A stretch of DNA of 43,536 bases from CAZJYT01 sp964550325 (GTDB lineage Bacteria; Patescibacteriota; Minisyncoccia; Minisyncoccales; CAZJYT01): the NCBI GenBank assembly GCA_964550325.1, contig CAZJYT010000002.1:1-43536 (forward strand). Direction: 5' to 3'. The notes beneath the pieces are model-generated. The model was given only the letters and a program-made list of their open reading frames with translations. It ran no database searches and was not told the origin of the DNA. The position numbers and the translations under genes are program-made. Positions within the stretch are counted from its first letter, which is position 1; every line of letters begins with the position of its first letter. Positions 24,069-32,204 of the stretch are shown in pieces.

Positions 24069-25823
24069 TTACTCACTAATTACTCTCAACACCTCCTCAA
24101 TTGAGGTTATACCCTTAGCTGCTTTTACAAAACCGTCTTCCACCATGGTAAGCATACCCTCTTTCTTTGCCTGATTCTCAATCTCATCAGAGGTGGCATT
24201 TTTTATGATTAGTTCTTTTATACTCTCTGTAATTGGTAATGATTCATATATTCCAATTCTTCCCCGATATCCCTCTGGGCATTCTTTTGTAATTTTTGGT
24301 TTATAAAAGGGAATATCTTTTATGGTTTGATCTTTTTTAAGCAATTTTTCTTTTTTTAAAATATCTTCAATTCTTTTAAGACTGCAATACTTAGATAAGT
24401 CTTTTATCTCTGGCTCCTTTAAAAAATATCTCTCTCTTTCTGAGCAAAACCTTCTTACTAATCTTTGACCAATAATTAACCTAAGGGTAGAAGAAATAAG
24501 GAAGGGTTCTACCTTCATATCAATCAGTCTTGGAACAGCTCCAGCAGCATTATTAGTATGGAGGGTAGACAAAACTAAATGGCCGGTCAGGGCAGCATTT
24601 ATGGCTAAGGAAGCGGTCTCATTATCCCTAATCTCTCCTACCATAACTATATCAGGATCCTGTCTTAATAAGCTTCTTAATCCAGCTGAGAAGGTTAATC
24701 CAATTTTTGGATTGACCTGAGTCTGATTTATCCTTGGCATTCTATATTCTATTGGATCCTCAATGGTAGAAATATTCACTTGAGGAGTATTTAGGATTTC
24801 CAAGATGGAATACAGGGTAGTTGTTTTCCCAGAACCAGTAGGTCCTGTTACTAATATCATCCCAATAGGCTTTCTCAAATTTGTTTCCACCACCTCCAAG
24901 GCCCTTCCCCACAATCCTAAACCTTCTAAGGTATAACCCTTGCTAGTTTCTGGTAATATCCTCATTACAATTTTCTCTCCATCAAAGATTGGCAAGATAG
25001 AAACTCTAATTGAATATTTTTCATCTTCCAATTCAATTTTGAATCTCCCATCTTGGGGAAGCCTATGTTCATCTAATTTAAGATTGGATAGCACTTTTAT
25101 TCTTGCTACTACTCCCGAATGAACAGTTTTGGGTAAGACCATAGCATCGTGTAAAATTCCATCTATACGATAACGGACAATCAGTTCTTTTTCTTGGGGT
25201 TCAATGTGAATATCTGAAGCTCTTTGTAAAATAGCGTGTTTAATCAAGGTATCTACTATCCTTACAATAGGTAGCTCCTTGGCAATTTTCTGAAGTTCTG
25301 TTTTTTTCTCTTTTAATTCTGCTTCTTCTTTAGTGGTCTCAATTACTTTTATCTCTTTGTCAATAATTTCTCCAAACTCTACCTCTAAGGTTTTTTGATA
25401 CTGTCTTAATACATTTTTCAGGGATTCTGAAGTAGTTAATCTGGGAAGAATTCTCAAATGAGGATATCTTTTTTTAAGAAATTCAATTGTTCCCAAATCT
25501 TCGGGATCAAGCATTGCCACTTCTAAATTATTTTCTTTTTTTCTAAAAGCAACAATATTGTGCTTTCTGGCAATGGGTTCAGGAATAATCTTTAGAATCT
25601 CTGGAGGAATAACCTCTTTTTCCAAATTGACAAAAGGAATACCTAATATATAAGCTTTTAGCTTCACTAATTCATCTGAAGTCAAAATTCCTTCGGCAAT
25701 TAAAACATCATCTAATTTCTTCTGCTTCTCTTTTGCTTTCTCTAAACATTCATTAAATTTTTCTTCAGTAATCAAATTGGCATCTAATAAAAAAGATTTT
25801 AATTGTCCTGGCTCTACTCTCAT
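24069..25823 (-). CDS. Pilus assembly ATPase PilB (copy 2)
   Basis: This 584-aa paralogue of the 17987-19708 gene has T2SSE_N (about 1-140), ASDIHIEP, Walker A GPTGSGKTTTLYSIL, Asp box TIEDPIEYRMPR, Walker B RQDPDIVMVGEIRD and His box TGHLVLSTLHTNNA. The C-terminal metal module is degenerate: where copy 1 has two CxxC pairs, this one has scattered cysteines (RRFCSERERYFL, KYCSLKR, KECPEGYRGRIG). It lies away from the main cluster, behind a histidine kinase and a CheY-like regulator, so it may be a regulated or alternative extension motor. The start codon lies in the 8-bp duplication made by repeat copy D. Confidence 0.92.
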   Translation of the reverse strand: MRVEPGQLKSFLLDANLITEEKFNECLEKAKEKQKKLDDVLIAEGILTSDELVKLKAYILGIPFVNLEKEVIPPEILKIIPEPIARKHNIVAFRKKENNLEVAMLDPEDLGTIEFLKKRYPHLRILPRLTTSESLKNVLRQYQKTLEVEFGEIIDKEIKVIETTKEEAELKEKKTELQKIAKELPIVRIVDTLIKHAILQRASDIHIEPQEKELIVRYRIDGILHDAMVLPKTVHSGVVARIKVLSNLKLDEHRLPQDGRFKIELEDEKYSIRVSILPIFDGEKIVMRILPETSKGYTLEGLGLWGRALEVVETNLRKPIGMILVTGPTGSGKTTTLYSILEILNTPQVNISTIEDPIEYRMPRINQTQVNPKIGLTFSAGLRSLLRQDPDIVMVGEIRDNETASLAINAALTGHLVLSTLHTNNAAGAVPRLIDMKVEPFLISSTLRLIIGQRLVRRFCSERERYFLKEPEIKDLSKYCSLKRIEDILKKEKLLKKDQTIKDIPFYKPKITKECPEGYRGRIGIYESLPITESIKELIIKNATSDEIENQAKKEGMLTMVEDGFVKAAKGITSIEEVLRVISE

Positions 25824-25828
25824 TATAA

Positions 25829-26071
25829 CTGTATTTGATAACTAATTTGGTAACGAATTAGTAGAGGCATCTTGTCTCGGGGAGCATACCGAGAGCTAAG
25901 CCCGAGAGGAAAATTGTATTTCAGTAGGAACTCTGTGAGGCTCGGCGAGGTATAGGAGCGCCTGTGAAATAAACTCCCTATTTCAGCACCTAAGGCGACT
26001 CCGTGCTCCCCGAGACAAGATGCCTCGGTAAAGAAATTATTAGGAGCTGTTAATGAATCGGTTAGATAGGA
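25829..26071 (-). mobile_element. Structured MITE-like repeat, copy D (opposite orientation)
   Basis: Core 25864-26026 (163 bp) has a perfect 23-bp terminal inverted repeat and the reverse orientation relative to copies A-C. Outer arms contain TATTTGATAACTAATTTGG on one side and GAATCGGTTAGATAGGA on the other. CATTATAA (25821-25828) and CATTATAA (26072-26079) flank it exactly, an 8-bp target duplication. Removing element plus one copy leaves the response-regulator stop 8 nt from the pilB2 ATG. A spurious 83-codon frame crosses it. Confidence 0.9.
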
Positions 26072-26082
26072 CATTATAATTT

Positions 26083-26460
26083 TTACTCTTTTTCGCCCAA
26101 GGCTTTCTTAATTTTTTCTACCACTTCCTCTAAAGAATAATGGGCTTTTACTAAATATGTGGTCGCTCCTAAATTAATTGCTTTTTCCACGTCTCCAATT
26201 CCTTCTAAATTAGTCAAAATAATTATAGGAATATCTTTTGTCTCTTTATCTTCTTTTAGCTTCTTTAGAACCTCAAATCCATGCATTTTTGGCAAAATCA
26301 AATCTAACAAAATTAAATCTGGCTTTTTTAACTTAGCTAATCTCAAGCCTATCTCTCCATCTAAGGCTGAAATCATCTCATAACCCTCTTGCCTTAGTAA
26401 ATCACCAAAGGTCTTTTGAAGAGCTGACTCATCTTCAATAAAAAGTATAGTTTTTCTCAT
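26083..26460 (-). CDS. CheY-like single-domain response regulator
   Basis: This 125-aa stand-alone receiver has the acidic pair Glu9-Asp10 (FIEDE), phosphoacceptor Asp53 (LILLDLILPKM), Thr83 (IIILTN) and Lys105 (YLVKAHY). No output domain follows, so it must act by protein-protein contact, as PilG/PilH and CheY do. It is 6 nt downstream of the histidine kinase and was originally 8 nt upstream of pilB2, so control of pilus extension is a reasonable inference. Confidence 0.93.
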   Translation of the reverse strand: MRKTILFIEDESALQKTFGDLLRQEGYEMISALDGEIGLRLAKLKKPDLILLDLILPKMHGFEVLKKLKEDKETKDIPIIILTNLEGIGDVEKAINLGATTYLVKAHYSLEEVVEKIKKALGEKE

Positions 26461-26466
26461 AGAAAT

Positions 26467-27423
26467 TTATTTTATTGGTAATAAAAACCAGAAGACCGAC
26501 CCTTTATTTTCCTTTGACCTAAATCCTATTCTCCCACCTAATTGTTTGATAATCTCTTTACAAATATACAGACCGAGACCAGCACCTTTGGTCTGGTATC
26601 TTAAAGTATTTTCTGCCCGGAAAAATTTTTGAAAAATATATTTTTGAGCTTCTTTAGAAATTCCTATTCCCTTATCTTCTATTTCAAAATAGAAATTCTT
26701 TCCTCTTTTTTCTAATCTTATTCTCACCTCTCCCTTACCCTTATTATATTTAATAGCATTTTCTAAGAGATTCTCAATTATTATTTTAACCTTAAAGGGA
26801 TCACTAAAAATGTTTGGAAAATTCTCTGGAAACTCAAACCTAACATCTGTATTAAAAGCCTTGGCAAAAGGGGAAAATTCAGAAATAACATTCTTTATAA
26901 GTTCTATCAAAGAAAACTCTTTCTTTTTAAATTCTAATCCTTGGGATTCAATTTTAGAGACTGTTAATAGATTAGAAATAAGACTGCCCATTCTCTGGGT
27001 ATTTTCTTTCAGAATTTTAAAATACTCTACCTGGGTTTTCTCAATTTTTCCTGCTCTCCCTGACATTAAAAATTCAAGAGCCCATTTTAAATTAGAAATT
27101 GGAGAGCGAAGCTGATGAGAGACAATCCTAATAAACTCTGACTTTAGTTTATTTGCTTCTGCAATTTTTTCAAAGGAATGACAAATTAGAAAGGCAATGG
27201 TAAATAAAATTACCACTGTAAGAAAGACTATTAATAAGACTACTTCTATTTGAGGAATGTAATGGGTGCCAAAATAATAGGTACACAAGATGACTCCAAT
27301 AATGATTATTCCCATTACCAGAAACAGGAATTGAGGACATTGCCAGAGAGAAAGGTTATATTTTCGGCAGCTCTTAACAATGTTTAACTGCTCAAAAAAA
27401 TCCCTTTTCTTCATCATTTCCAT
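26467..27423 (-). CDS. Membrane sensor histidine kinase
   Basis: This 318-aa protein has two adjacent transmembrane helices near the N terminus (FLFLVMGIIIIGVILCTYYFG and VVLLIVFLTVVILFTIAFLI) with almost no loop between them, so there is no obvious extracellular sensor domain. It continues with HisKA (SHQLRSPISNLKWALEF, His is the phosphate acceptor) and HATPase_c: N box ENLLENAIKYNKG, G1 EDKGIGIS, F box FQKFFRAEN, G2 GAGLGLYICKEI. I chose the ATG at 27423; an in-frame TTG at 27438 directly follows the uvrA stop. Its partner regulator is 6 nt downstream. Confidence 0.92.
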   Translation of the reverse strand: MEMMKKRDFFEQLNIVKSCRKYNLSLWQCPQFLFLVMGIIIIGVILCTYYFGTHYIPQIEVVLLIVFLTVVILFTIAFLICHSFEKIAEANKLKSEFIRIVSHQLRSPISNLKWALEFLMSGRAGKIEKTQVEYFKILKENTQRMGSLISNLLTVSKIESQGLEFKKKEFSLIELIKNVISEFSPFAKAFNTDVRFEFPENFPNIFSDPFKVKIIIENLLENAIKYNKGKGEVRIRLEKRGKNFYFEIEDKGIGISKEAQKYIFQKFFRAENTLRYQTKGAGLGLYICKEIIKQLGGRIGFRSKENKGSVFWFLLPIK

Positions 27424-27438
27424 TATATCATCAATCAA

Positions 27439-30213
27439 TTAATTTTTGAAAATCTTTCTTAAGAATTTACCAGTAAAAGAAAGGGGGTTCTTAGCTACTT
27501 CTTCTGGAGTTCCTTCTGCGATAATTTTTCCTCCTTTCTCTCCTCCTTCTGGTCCCAGGTCAATTATATAGTCTGCATTTTTTATCACCTCTAATTCATG
27601 CTCTATACAAACTACCGTATTCCCTCTTTTTACCAGCTCTTTTAAGATATATAAAAGTTTTTTTATATCGTCAGGATGGAGCCCGGTAGTTGGCTCATCT
27701 AAAATGTAGAGAGTCCTTCCAGTAAACCTCTTAGAAAGTTCAGCTGCTAATTTTATTCTCTGAGACTCTCCTCCAGAGAGAGAAAGAGCAGATTGGCCTA
27801 ATTGTAAATAACCCAAACCCACATCATTTAAAATTTTTAATTTATAAGAAAGTCCCGGAATATTCTCAAAAAACTCCAGGGCTTTCTTTACTGTCATCTC
27901 TAAGATCTCTGAAATATTTTTTCCTTTGTATTCAATTTTTAGGGTTTCTTGGTTAAATCTTTTCCCCTTACATTCAGGACACTGAATATAAACATCTGGT
28001 AAGAAATACATTTCAATTTTTTTTACTCCCTGCCCTTGGCAAAATTCACATCTTCCTCCCTTTACATTAAAGCTAAATCTTCCCGGTCTATATCCTCTCA
28101 TCCTTGCCTCTTTTGTTTTAGAAAATAATTCTCTGATATAACTAAAGGCTCCGGTATAGGTAGCAGGATTTGAACGAGGGGTCTTTCCAATTGGTGATTG
28201 ATCAACTATTATTACCTTATTAAGATTTTCTGTCCCTAAAATGACTCTATGTTTACCAGGAATTTCTTTGGATTTATAAAATTTTCTCATTAAGGCTTTA
28301 GCTAAAACATCAACAACCAAAGAACTCTTTCCAGAACCAGAAACCCCAGTGACACAGACAAATTTTCCTAAAGGAATTTTTACATCAATATTTTTTAAAT
28401 TGTGTTCTTTGGCTCCTTTAATCATTAAATACTCTTTAGCAAAAGAATTTTCTACTCTTTCTATTTCTACCTTTTTTCTCTTTGAAAAATACTCTCCGGT
28501 TAGGGTATTAGCTTTTAATAATTCTTCTGGCTTTCCTTGAAAAACCACCCTTCCTCCTTCCTCCCCTGCTTTGGGCCCCAAATCAATTATCCAGTCTGCT
28601 TCTTTTATTATCTGAAAAGAATGCTCTACCACTAAAATGGTGTTTCCTAAATCTCTTAATTTCTTTAAACTCTCAATCAATCTTTTTTGATCTCTGGGAT
28701 GAAGTCCAATTGAGGGCTCATCTAAAATGTATAAGACCCCGCTTAGTTTTGAACCTATCTGGGTAGCCAGTCTTATCCTTTGTTCTTCTCCTCCTGCTAA
28801 GGTATTAGCCTTTCTTTCTAAGGTTATATAGTTCAAACCTACATCAATTAAAAATTGCAATCTATTTATAATCTCTTTAATTATCAATTTTCCAATTTTT
28901 AACTCGGCCTCTGATAAAACCTTCTTTTTCAAAAGATCCTCAAAAAATTCTTTTAATTGAGAAATTTCCATTTCTACTAAATCTGCGATTGATTTTTGAT
29001 TAATTTTCACCGCCAAGGCTTCCGGTCTCAATCTTCTTCCTTTACAAACCTCACATTTTTTCACTACCATATATCTTTCAATCTCTTCTCTTGTATATTC
29101 AGAATCCGTCTCATGATATCTATTTTCTAACCAGGGAACCACTCCTTCAAAAATCCCATCTCCATACAAAATTAAATCTATCTCTTCTTTTGAAAGCTCT
29201 TTTACCGGGCAATACAAATCTATTCCATTTCTCTCAGCCATGCTCTTTAACATATACCAAAAGAATCTCTGTCTTCCTATCTTGTGAGAGGCATGGGCCC
29301 AGGGGAAAATAGCTCCTTCTGCAATTGATAAATTGGGATTAGGAATTACTAATTGGGGATCAATAATTAATTTCTCACCCAAGCCCTGACAAGCAGGACA
29401 AGCTCCATAGGGAGAATTAAAAGAAAAAAGGCGAGGTTCTATCTTGGGTAAAGAAATTTGACACTTCTCACAGGCAAAATGTTCAGAAAATATTAAATCA
29501 TTTACCATTACTATTCCCTTACCCAATTTTAGAGCGGTCTCTAAAGAATCAACCAGTCTAAATTTATCCAGATCTTTTTCCAGAATTAGCCTATCTACCA
29601 CTACTTCTATATTATGCTTCTTATATCTTGATAATTCTTTCTCCAAAGCCTCCTCTACCCGATAAATTATTCCATCAATTCTTACTCTTACAAATCCTGA
29701 CTTTTGAATTTCTTCTAAGATTCCTTTGTGTTCTCCCCTTTTCCCTCTGACTACGGGAGCAAAAATTGTCACCTCTGTATTCTCTGGCAATTCCAAAACC
29801 TTCTGAGTAATTTGGTCTATTGTCTGTCTGGAAATAGGACTACCGCACCTTGGGCAATAGGGTCTTCCAATTTTTGCAAATAAAAGCCTTAAATAATCAT
29901 AAATCTCAGTAATTGTGCCCACCGTAGAACGAGGGTTGTGGCCACCTTTTCTTTGATCAATGGCAATAGCTGGGGAAATTCCCTCAATTTTGTCAACATC
30001 AGGCTTTTCCATTACTCCCAAAAATTGACGGGCATAGGCAGAAAGAGACTCAACATACCTTCTTTGACCTTCTGCATAGAGGGTATCAAAGGCTAAAGAA
30101 CTCTTTCCAGAACCAGAAACCCCAGTGATTACTACCAGTTTATTTTTGGGAATATCAAGAGAGATGTTTTTTAAATTATGGGTTCTTGCTCCCCGAATTT
30201 TGATGCAATCCAT
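27439..30213 (-). CDS. uvrA: Excinuclease ABC subunit A
   Basis: This ~924-aa DNA damage-recognition ATPase of nucleotide excision repair has two ABC modules, each with Walker A GVSGSGKSSL (about 31-40 and in the second half), signature LAGGEEQRIRLA and LSGGESQRIKLA, and D loops LDEPSIGLHPRD and LDEPTTGLHPDD. Zinc fingers CPRCGSP, CEKCQ/CPACQG and CEFCQG/CPECKG are present, as is the insertion VRGKRGEHKG. I prefer the ATG at 30213, with GAGAGAG just upstream, over a TTG at 30225. UvrB and UvrC are not in this window. Confidence 0.97.
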   Translation of the reverse strand: MDCIKIRGARTHNLKNISLDIPKNKLVVITGVSGSGKSSLAFDTLYAEGQRRYVESLSAYARQFLGVMEKPDVDKIEGISPAIAIDQRKGGHNPRSTVGTITEIYDYLRLLFAKIGRPYCPRCGSPISRQTIDQITQKVLELPENTEVTIFAPVVRGKRGEHKGILEEIQKSGFVRVRIDGIIYRVEEALEKELSRYKKHNIEVVVDRLILEKDLDKFRLVDSLETALKLGKGIVMVNDLIFSEHFACEKCQISLPKIEPRLFSFNSPYGACPACQGLGEKLIIDPQLVIPNPNLSIAEGAIFPWAHASHKIGRQRFFWYMLKSMAERNGIDLYCPVKELSKEEIDLILYGDGIFEGVVPWLENRYHETDSEYTREEIERYMVVKKCEVCKGRRLRPEALAVKINQKSIADLVEMEISQLKEFFEDLLKKKVLSEAELKIGKLIIKEIINRLQFLIDVGLNYITLERKANTLAGGEEQRIRLATQIGSKLSGVLYILDEPSIGLHPRDQKRLIESLKKLRDLGNTILVVEHSFQIIKEADWIIDLGPKAGEEGGRVVFQGKPEELLKANTLTGEYFSKRKKVEIERVENSFAKEYLMIKGAKEHNLKNIDVKIPLGKFVCVTGVSGSGKSSLVVDVLAKALMRKFYKSKEIPGKHRVILGTENLNKVIIVDQSPIGKTPRSNPATYTGAFSYIRELFSKTKEARMRGYRPGRFSFNVKGGRCEFCQGQGVKKIEMYFLPDVYIQCPECKGKRFNQETLKIEYKGKNISEILEMTVKKALEFFENIPGLSYKLKILNDVGLGYLQLGQSALSLSGGESQRIKLAAELSKRFTGRTLYILDEPTTGLHPDDIKKLLYILKELVKRGNTVVCIEHELEVIKNADYIIDLGPEGGEKGGKIIAEGTPEEVAKNPLSFTGKFLRKIFKN

Positions 30214-30355
30214 ATTCTCTCTCAATTTTTTGATAAAGCTCTTGAATCAATCTTTCTTTTTCTTTTAAATCCAAAACTGCTTTCTGGATTTTTGCTTTCT
30301 CCCTTCTTAAATATTTCCTTATACTCTTTGGAAGTCTTTTTCTTACCTTCTTCAT
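30176..30355 (-). CDS. Small basic coiled-coil protein (59 aa), unknown function
   Basis: A short frame between rtcB and uvrA translates to a compact, highly charged helix: MKKVRKRLPKSIRKYLRREK, then IQKAVLDLKEKERLIQELYQKI and EREYGLHQNSGSKNP. Regular heptad-like spacing and basic/acidic zones look protein-like, and it fills most of the 210-nt gap. It overlaps the uvrA start by 38 nt in another frame, as is common for coupled genes here. An alternative 69-codon frame with a GTG start (30222-30431) covers the same DNA but reads less like a protein. From memory, similar small proteins occur in Parcubacteria, but I cannot verify this. Confidence 0.5.
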   Translation of the reverse strand: MKKVRKRLPKSIRKYLRREKAKIQKAVLDLKEKERLIQELYQKIEREYGLHQNSGSKNP

Positions 30356-30423
30356 CTTTTAAAGAATTAAAAAATATTAAAGCAAAAAGAAGATTTTTTA
30401 GCGTCTGTAGAATAAAAGAGATT

Positions 30424-31866
30424 TTATTCACCTTTGATCACTGTTAAAGGTAACAATCTTGCTACCTTTTTTGCCAAGCCCGCATTATGCACAACTTCTA
30501 TAACGTCTTCTATATCTTTGTAGGCTTGGGGGGCTTCCTCGGCAACTCCTCTCATTGACCAAGATTTCACAATTATCCCTCTTCTCTCTAAACCTTTTAC
30601 TATCTCATATCCAGAAAATTTTCTAATTGCTGCGTGGCGAGACATCATTCTTCCGGCACCATGACAAACAGTATACCAACTCTCTTTTGACTGCTCTGTT
30701 CCCACCAACACATAGGAAGCAGTACCCATAGAGCCTGGAATTAATGATGGTTGTCCCGTTTTTTGATATTTTTTGGGAAGCTCCCTATGACCTGGAGGGA
30801 AAGCACGGGTTGCACCCTTTCTATGGACAATTAGTTTCATTCTCTTTCCATCTATCTCATGCTCTTCAATTTTGGCAATATTGTGGGCAACATCATAAAG
30901 GAGTCTCAGTTTTACTCTTTCTCCTAAAATTTTTTTCCATGCCCTCCTCACATAGTAAGAAATCATATGTCTATTTGCCCAGGCAAAATTACAAGCACAA
31001 GACATCGCCTTAAAAAATCTTTGACCTTCAGGAGAATTAAAGGGAACACAGCAAAGTTCTTTATCTGGCAATTTTATTCCATATTTTGGATAAATTGGCA
31101 TTAAAGTCCTTAAATAATCAGTGCAATTTTGATGGCCGAGACCACGAGAACCTGTATGAATCATTACTACAACTTGATCTTTAAATAATCCGAAAATTTT
31201 AGCTACCTCCTCATCAAAAATCTCTTCAACTTTTTGTATTTCTGCAAAATGATTCCCCGAGCCGAGAGTGCCTACTTGATCTCGGCCTCGATTTTTTGCC
31301 CTCTCTGAAACACAAGAGGCATCGGCTTGCTCCATTCTTCCTCGATGTTCACAATTTTCAATATCTTCTTTTTCTCCATAACCTTTTTCAACTAAATAAG
31401 GGACACCGCCCTCTAAAATTTTGTTAATTTGTTCAACAGACAATTTTATCTGCCTTCCTCTTCCAAGTCCTGAGGGTACTTCCTTTTGAATTTCAGTAGC
31501 CAATTTATCTAAATAAGGCCTAATTTCTTTTTCAGTATATTCTGATTTTAACAATCTCACGCCACAGTTCTGGTCAAAGCCGATCCCGCCAGGAGAAATC
31601 GCACCATCTGGATATTTTGTGGCCATCACTCCTCCAATGGGCATACCATAGCCTTCGTGGATATCTGGCATAGCAATCGCATATTTTACAACTCCGGGAA
31701 GAGTAGTAGTATTAATAAGCTGAGCAATTGATTTATCTCTAAAACAATTTTCTAACATCTTCTCAGAAACATAAATTCGCGCCGGGACTCTCATATCTGA
31801 CCTAAAAGATTTGGGAATCTCCCAAAGATAATCTGAAATTTTTTTGAAGTCCTTTTTAGAAATCAT
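30424..31866 (-). CDS. rtcB: RNA 3'-phosphate ligase RtcB
   Basis: This 480-aa GTP- and Mn-dependent RNA ligase joins 2',3'-cyclic phosphate or 3'-phosphate to 5'-OH ends. GGIGFDQNCGVRLL carries the metal ligands Asp98 and Cys101; GTLGSGNHFAEIQ, HTGSRGLGHQ, HRKGATRAFPPGH and CHGAGRMMSR (His that takes GMP) are all present. Length matches the archaeal-type enzyme (about 480 aa) rather than the ~400-aa E. coli type, and no intein interrupts it. A -10/-35 pair sits immediately upstream. No archease gene is nearby. It probably serves tRNA or rRNA repair. Confidence 0.96.
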   Translation of the reverse strand: MISKKDFKKISDYLWEIPKSFRSDMRVPARIYVSEKMLENCFRDKSIAQLINTTTLPGVVKYAIAMPDIHEGYGMPIGGVMATKYPDGAISPGGIGFDQNCGVRLLKSEYTEKEIRPYLDKLATEIQKEVPSGLGRGRQIKLSVEQINKILEGGVPYLVEKGYGEKEDIENCEHRGRMEQADASCVSERAKNRGRDQVGTLGSGNHFAEIQKVEEIFDEEVAKIFGLFKDQVVVMIHTGSRGLGHQNCTDYLRTLMPIYPKYGIKLPDKELCCVPFNSPEGQRFFKAMSCACNFAWANRHMISYYVRRAWKKILGERVKLRLLYDVAHNIAKIEEHEIDGKRMKLIVHRKGATRAFPPGHRELPKKYQKTGQPSLIPGSMGTASYVLVGTEQSKESWYTVCHGAGRMMSRHAAIRKFSGYEIVKGLERRGIIVKSWSMRGVAEEAPQAYKDIEDVIEVVHNAGLAKKVARLLPLTVIKGE

Positions 31867-31873
31867 ATTTTTT

Positions 31874-31901
31874 ATTTTACTTTTTTATTTCAAAAATTCA
31901 A
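31874..31901 (-). promoter_or_regulatory. Promoter of rtcB (near-leaderless)
   Basis: TTGAAT (31901-31896), 16-nt spacer and TAAAAT (31879-31874) on the minus strand, ending 7 nt before the ATG at 31866. Transcription should begin at or next to the start codon. Confidence 0.55.
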
Positions 31902-31972
31902 CATTCTTAATTTTTAAAATGTTTAAAAATTAAAAATTGATTAAAAATCAAAAATTAAGAATTAAAAAATTT

Positions 31973-32067
31973 ACCCCGTTAGAAACCTCGTTTCCAAACT
32001 TATCCAGGACAATTTATCGCCAAACCTTTTTATATAAAATTTTATATAAAAAAGTTTCTAATGGGGT
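31973..32067. repeat. Nested inverted repeats in the rtcB / 32.2-kb intergenic region
   Basis: This is the only gene-free stretch over 300 bp (31867-32204). ACCCCGTTAGAAAC (31973-31986) is complementary to GTTTCTAATGGGGT (32054-32067) apart from one G-T. Inside lies a perfect 26-bp palindrome, TTTTTATATAAAA plus its complement (32027-32052). Upstream, a further AT-only inverted repeat (TTCTTAATTTTT/AAAAATTAAGAA) spans 31908-31970. Because the flanking genes diverge this is not a shared terminator; a decayed mobile element or a regulatory site is possible. Confidence 0.6.
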
Positions 32068-32163
32068 TTCGAATTTCGATTTAGGAGTTCAAAATACGAT
32101 AGATTCTGAAAGTCTGGAGTGCTACTGATGTATCTCATTTTCTTCACCTATTACACTAATCGG

Positions 32164-32193
32164 TTGACATATAGACCTATTAAAGGATATACT
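32164..32193 (+). promoter_or_regulatory. Promoter of the 32.2-kb surface-protein cluster
   Basis: Perfect TTGACA (32164-32169), 18-nt spacer, TATACT (32188-32193), ending 11 nt before the ATG at 32205. The predicted 5' leader is only about 4-5 nt. Confidence 0.8.
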
Positions 32194-32204
32194 TTAAGTA
32201 AAGA

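Noticed and set aside
7112..26071. The four-copy repeat as a CRISPR array or as rRNA/tRNA-like genes
   Set aside because: Copies are dispersed rather than tandem with spacers, and no known RNA family landmarks are present.
25823..26074. 83-codon minus-strand frame upstream of pilB2
   Set aside because: It lies entirely within repeat copy D and its target duplication; the same sequence elsewhere has no conserved frame.
30222..30431. 69-codon GTG-started frame between rtcB and uvrA
   Set aside because: It has poor start support and low-complexity Lys/Ser composition; the overlapping 59-codon ATG frame reads more like a protein.
31937..32128. 63-codon plus-strand frame in the rtcB intergenic region
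   Set aside because: It spans the palindromes, has no promoter or SD, and its composition is that of AT-rich repeat DNA.
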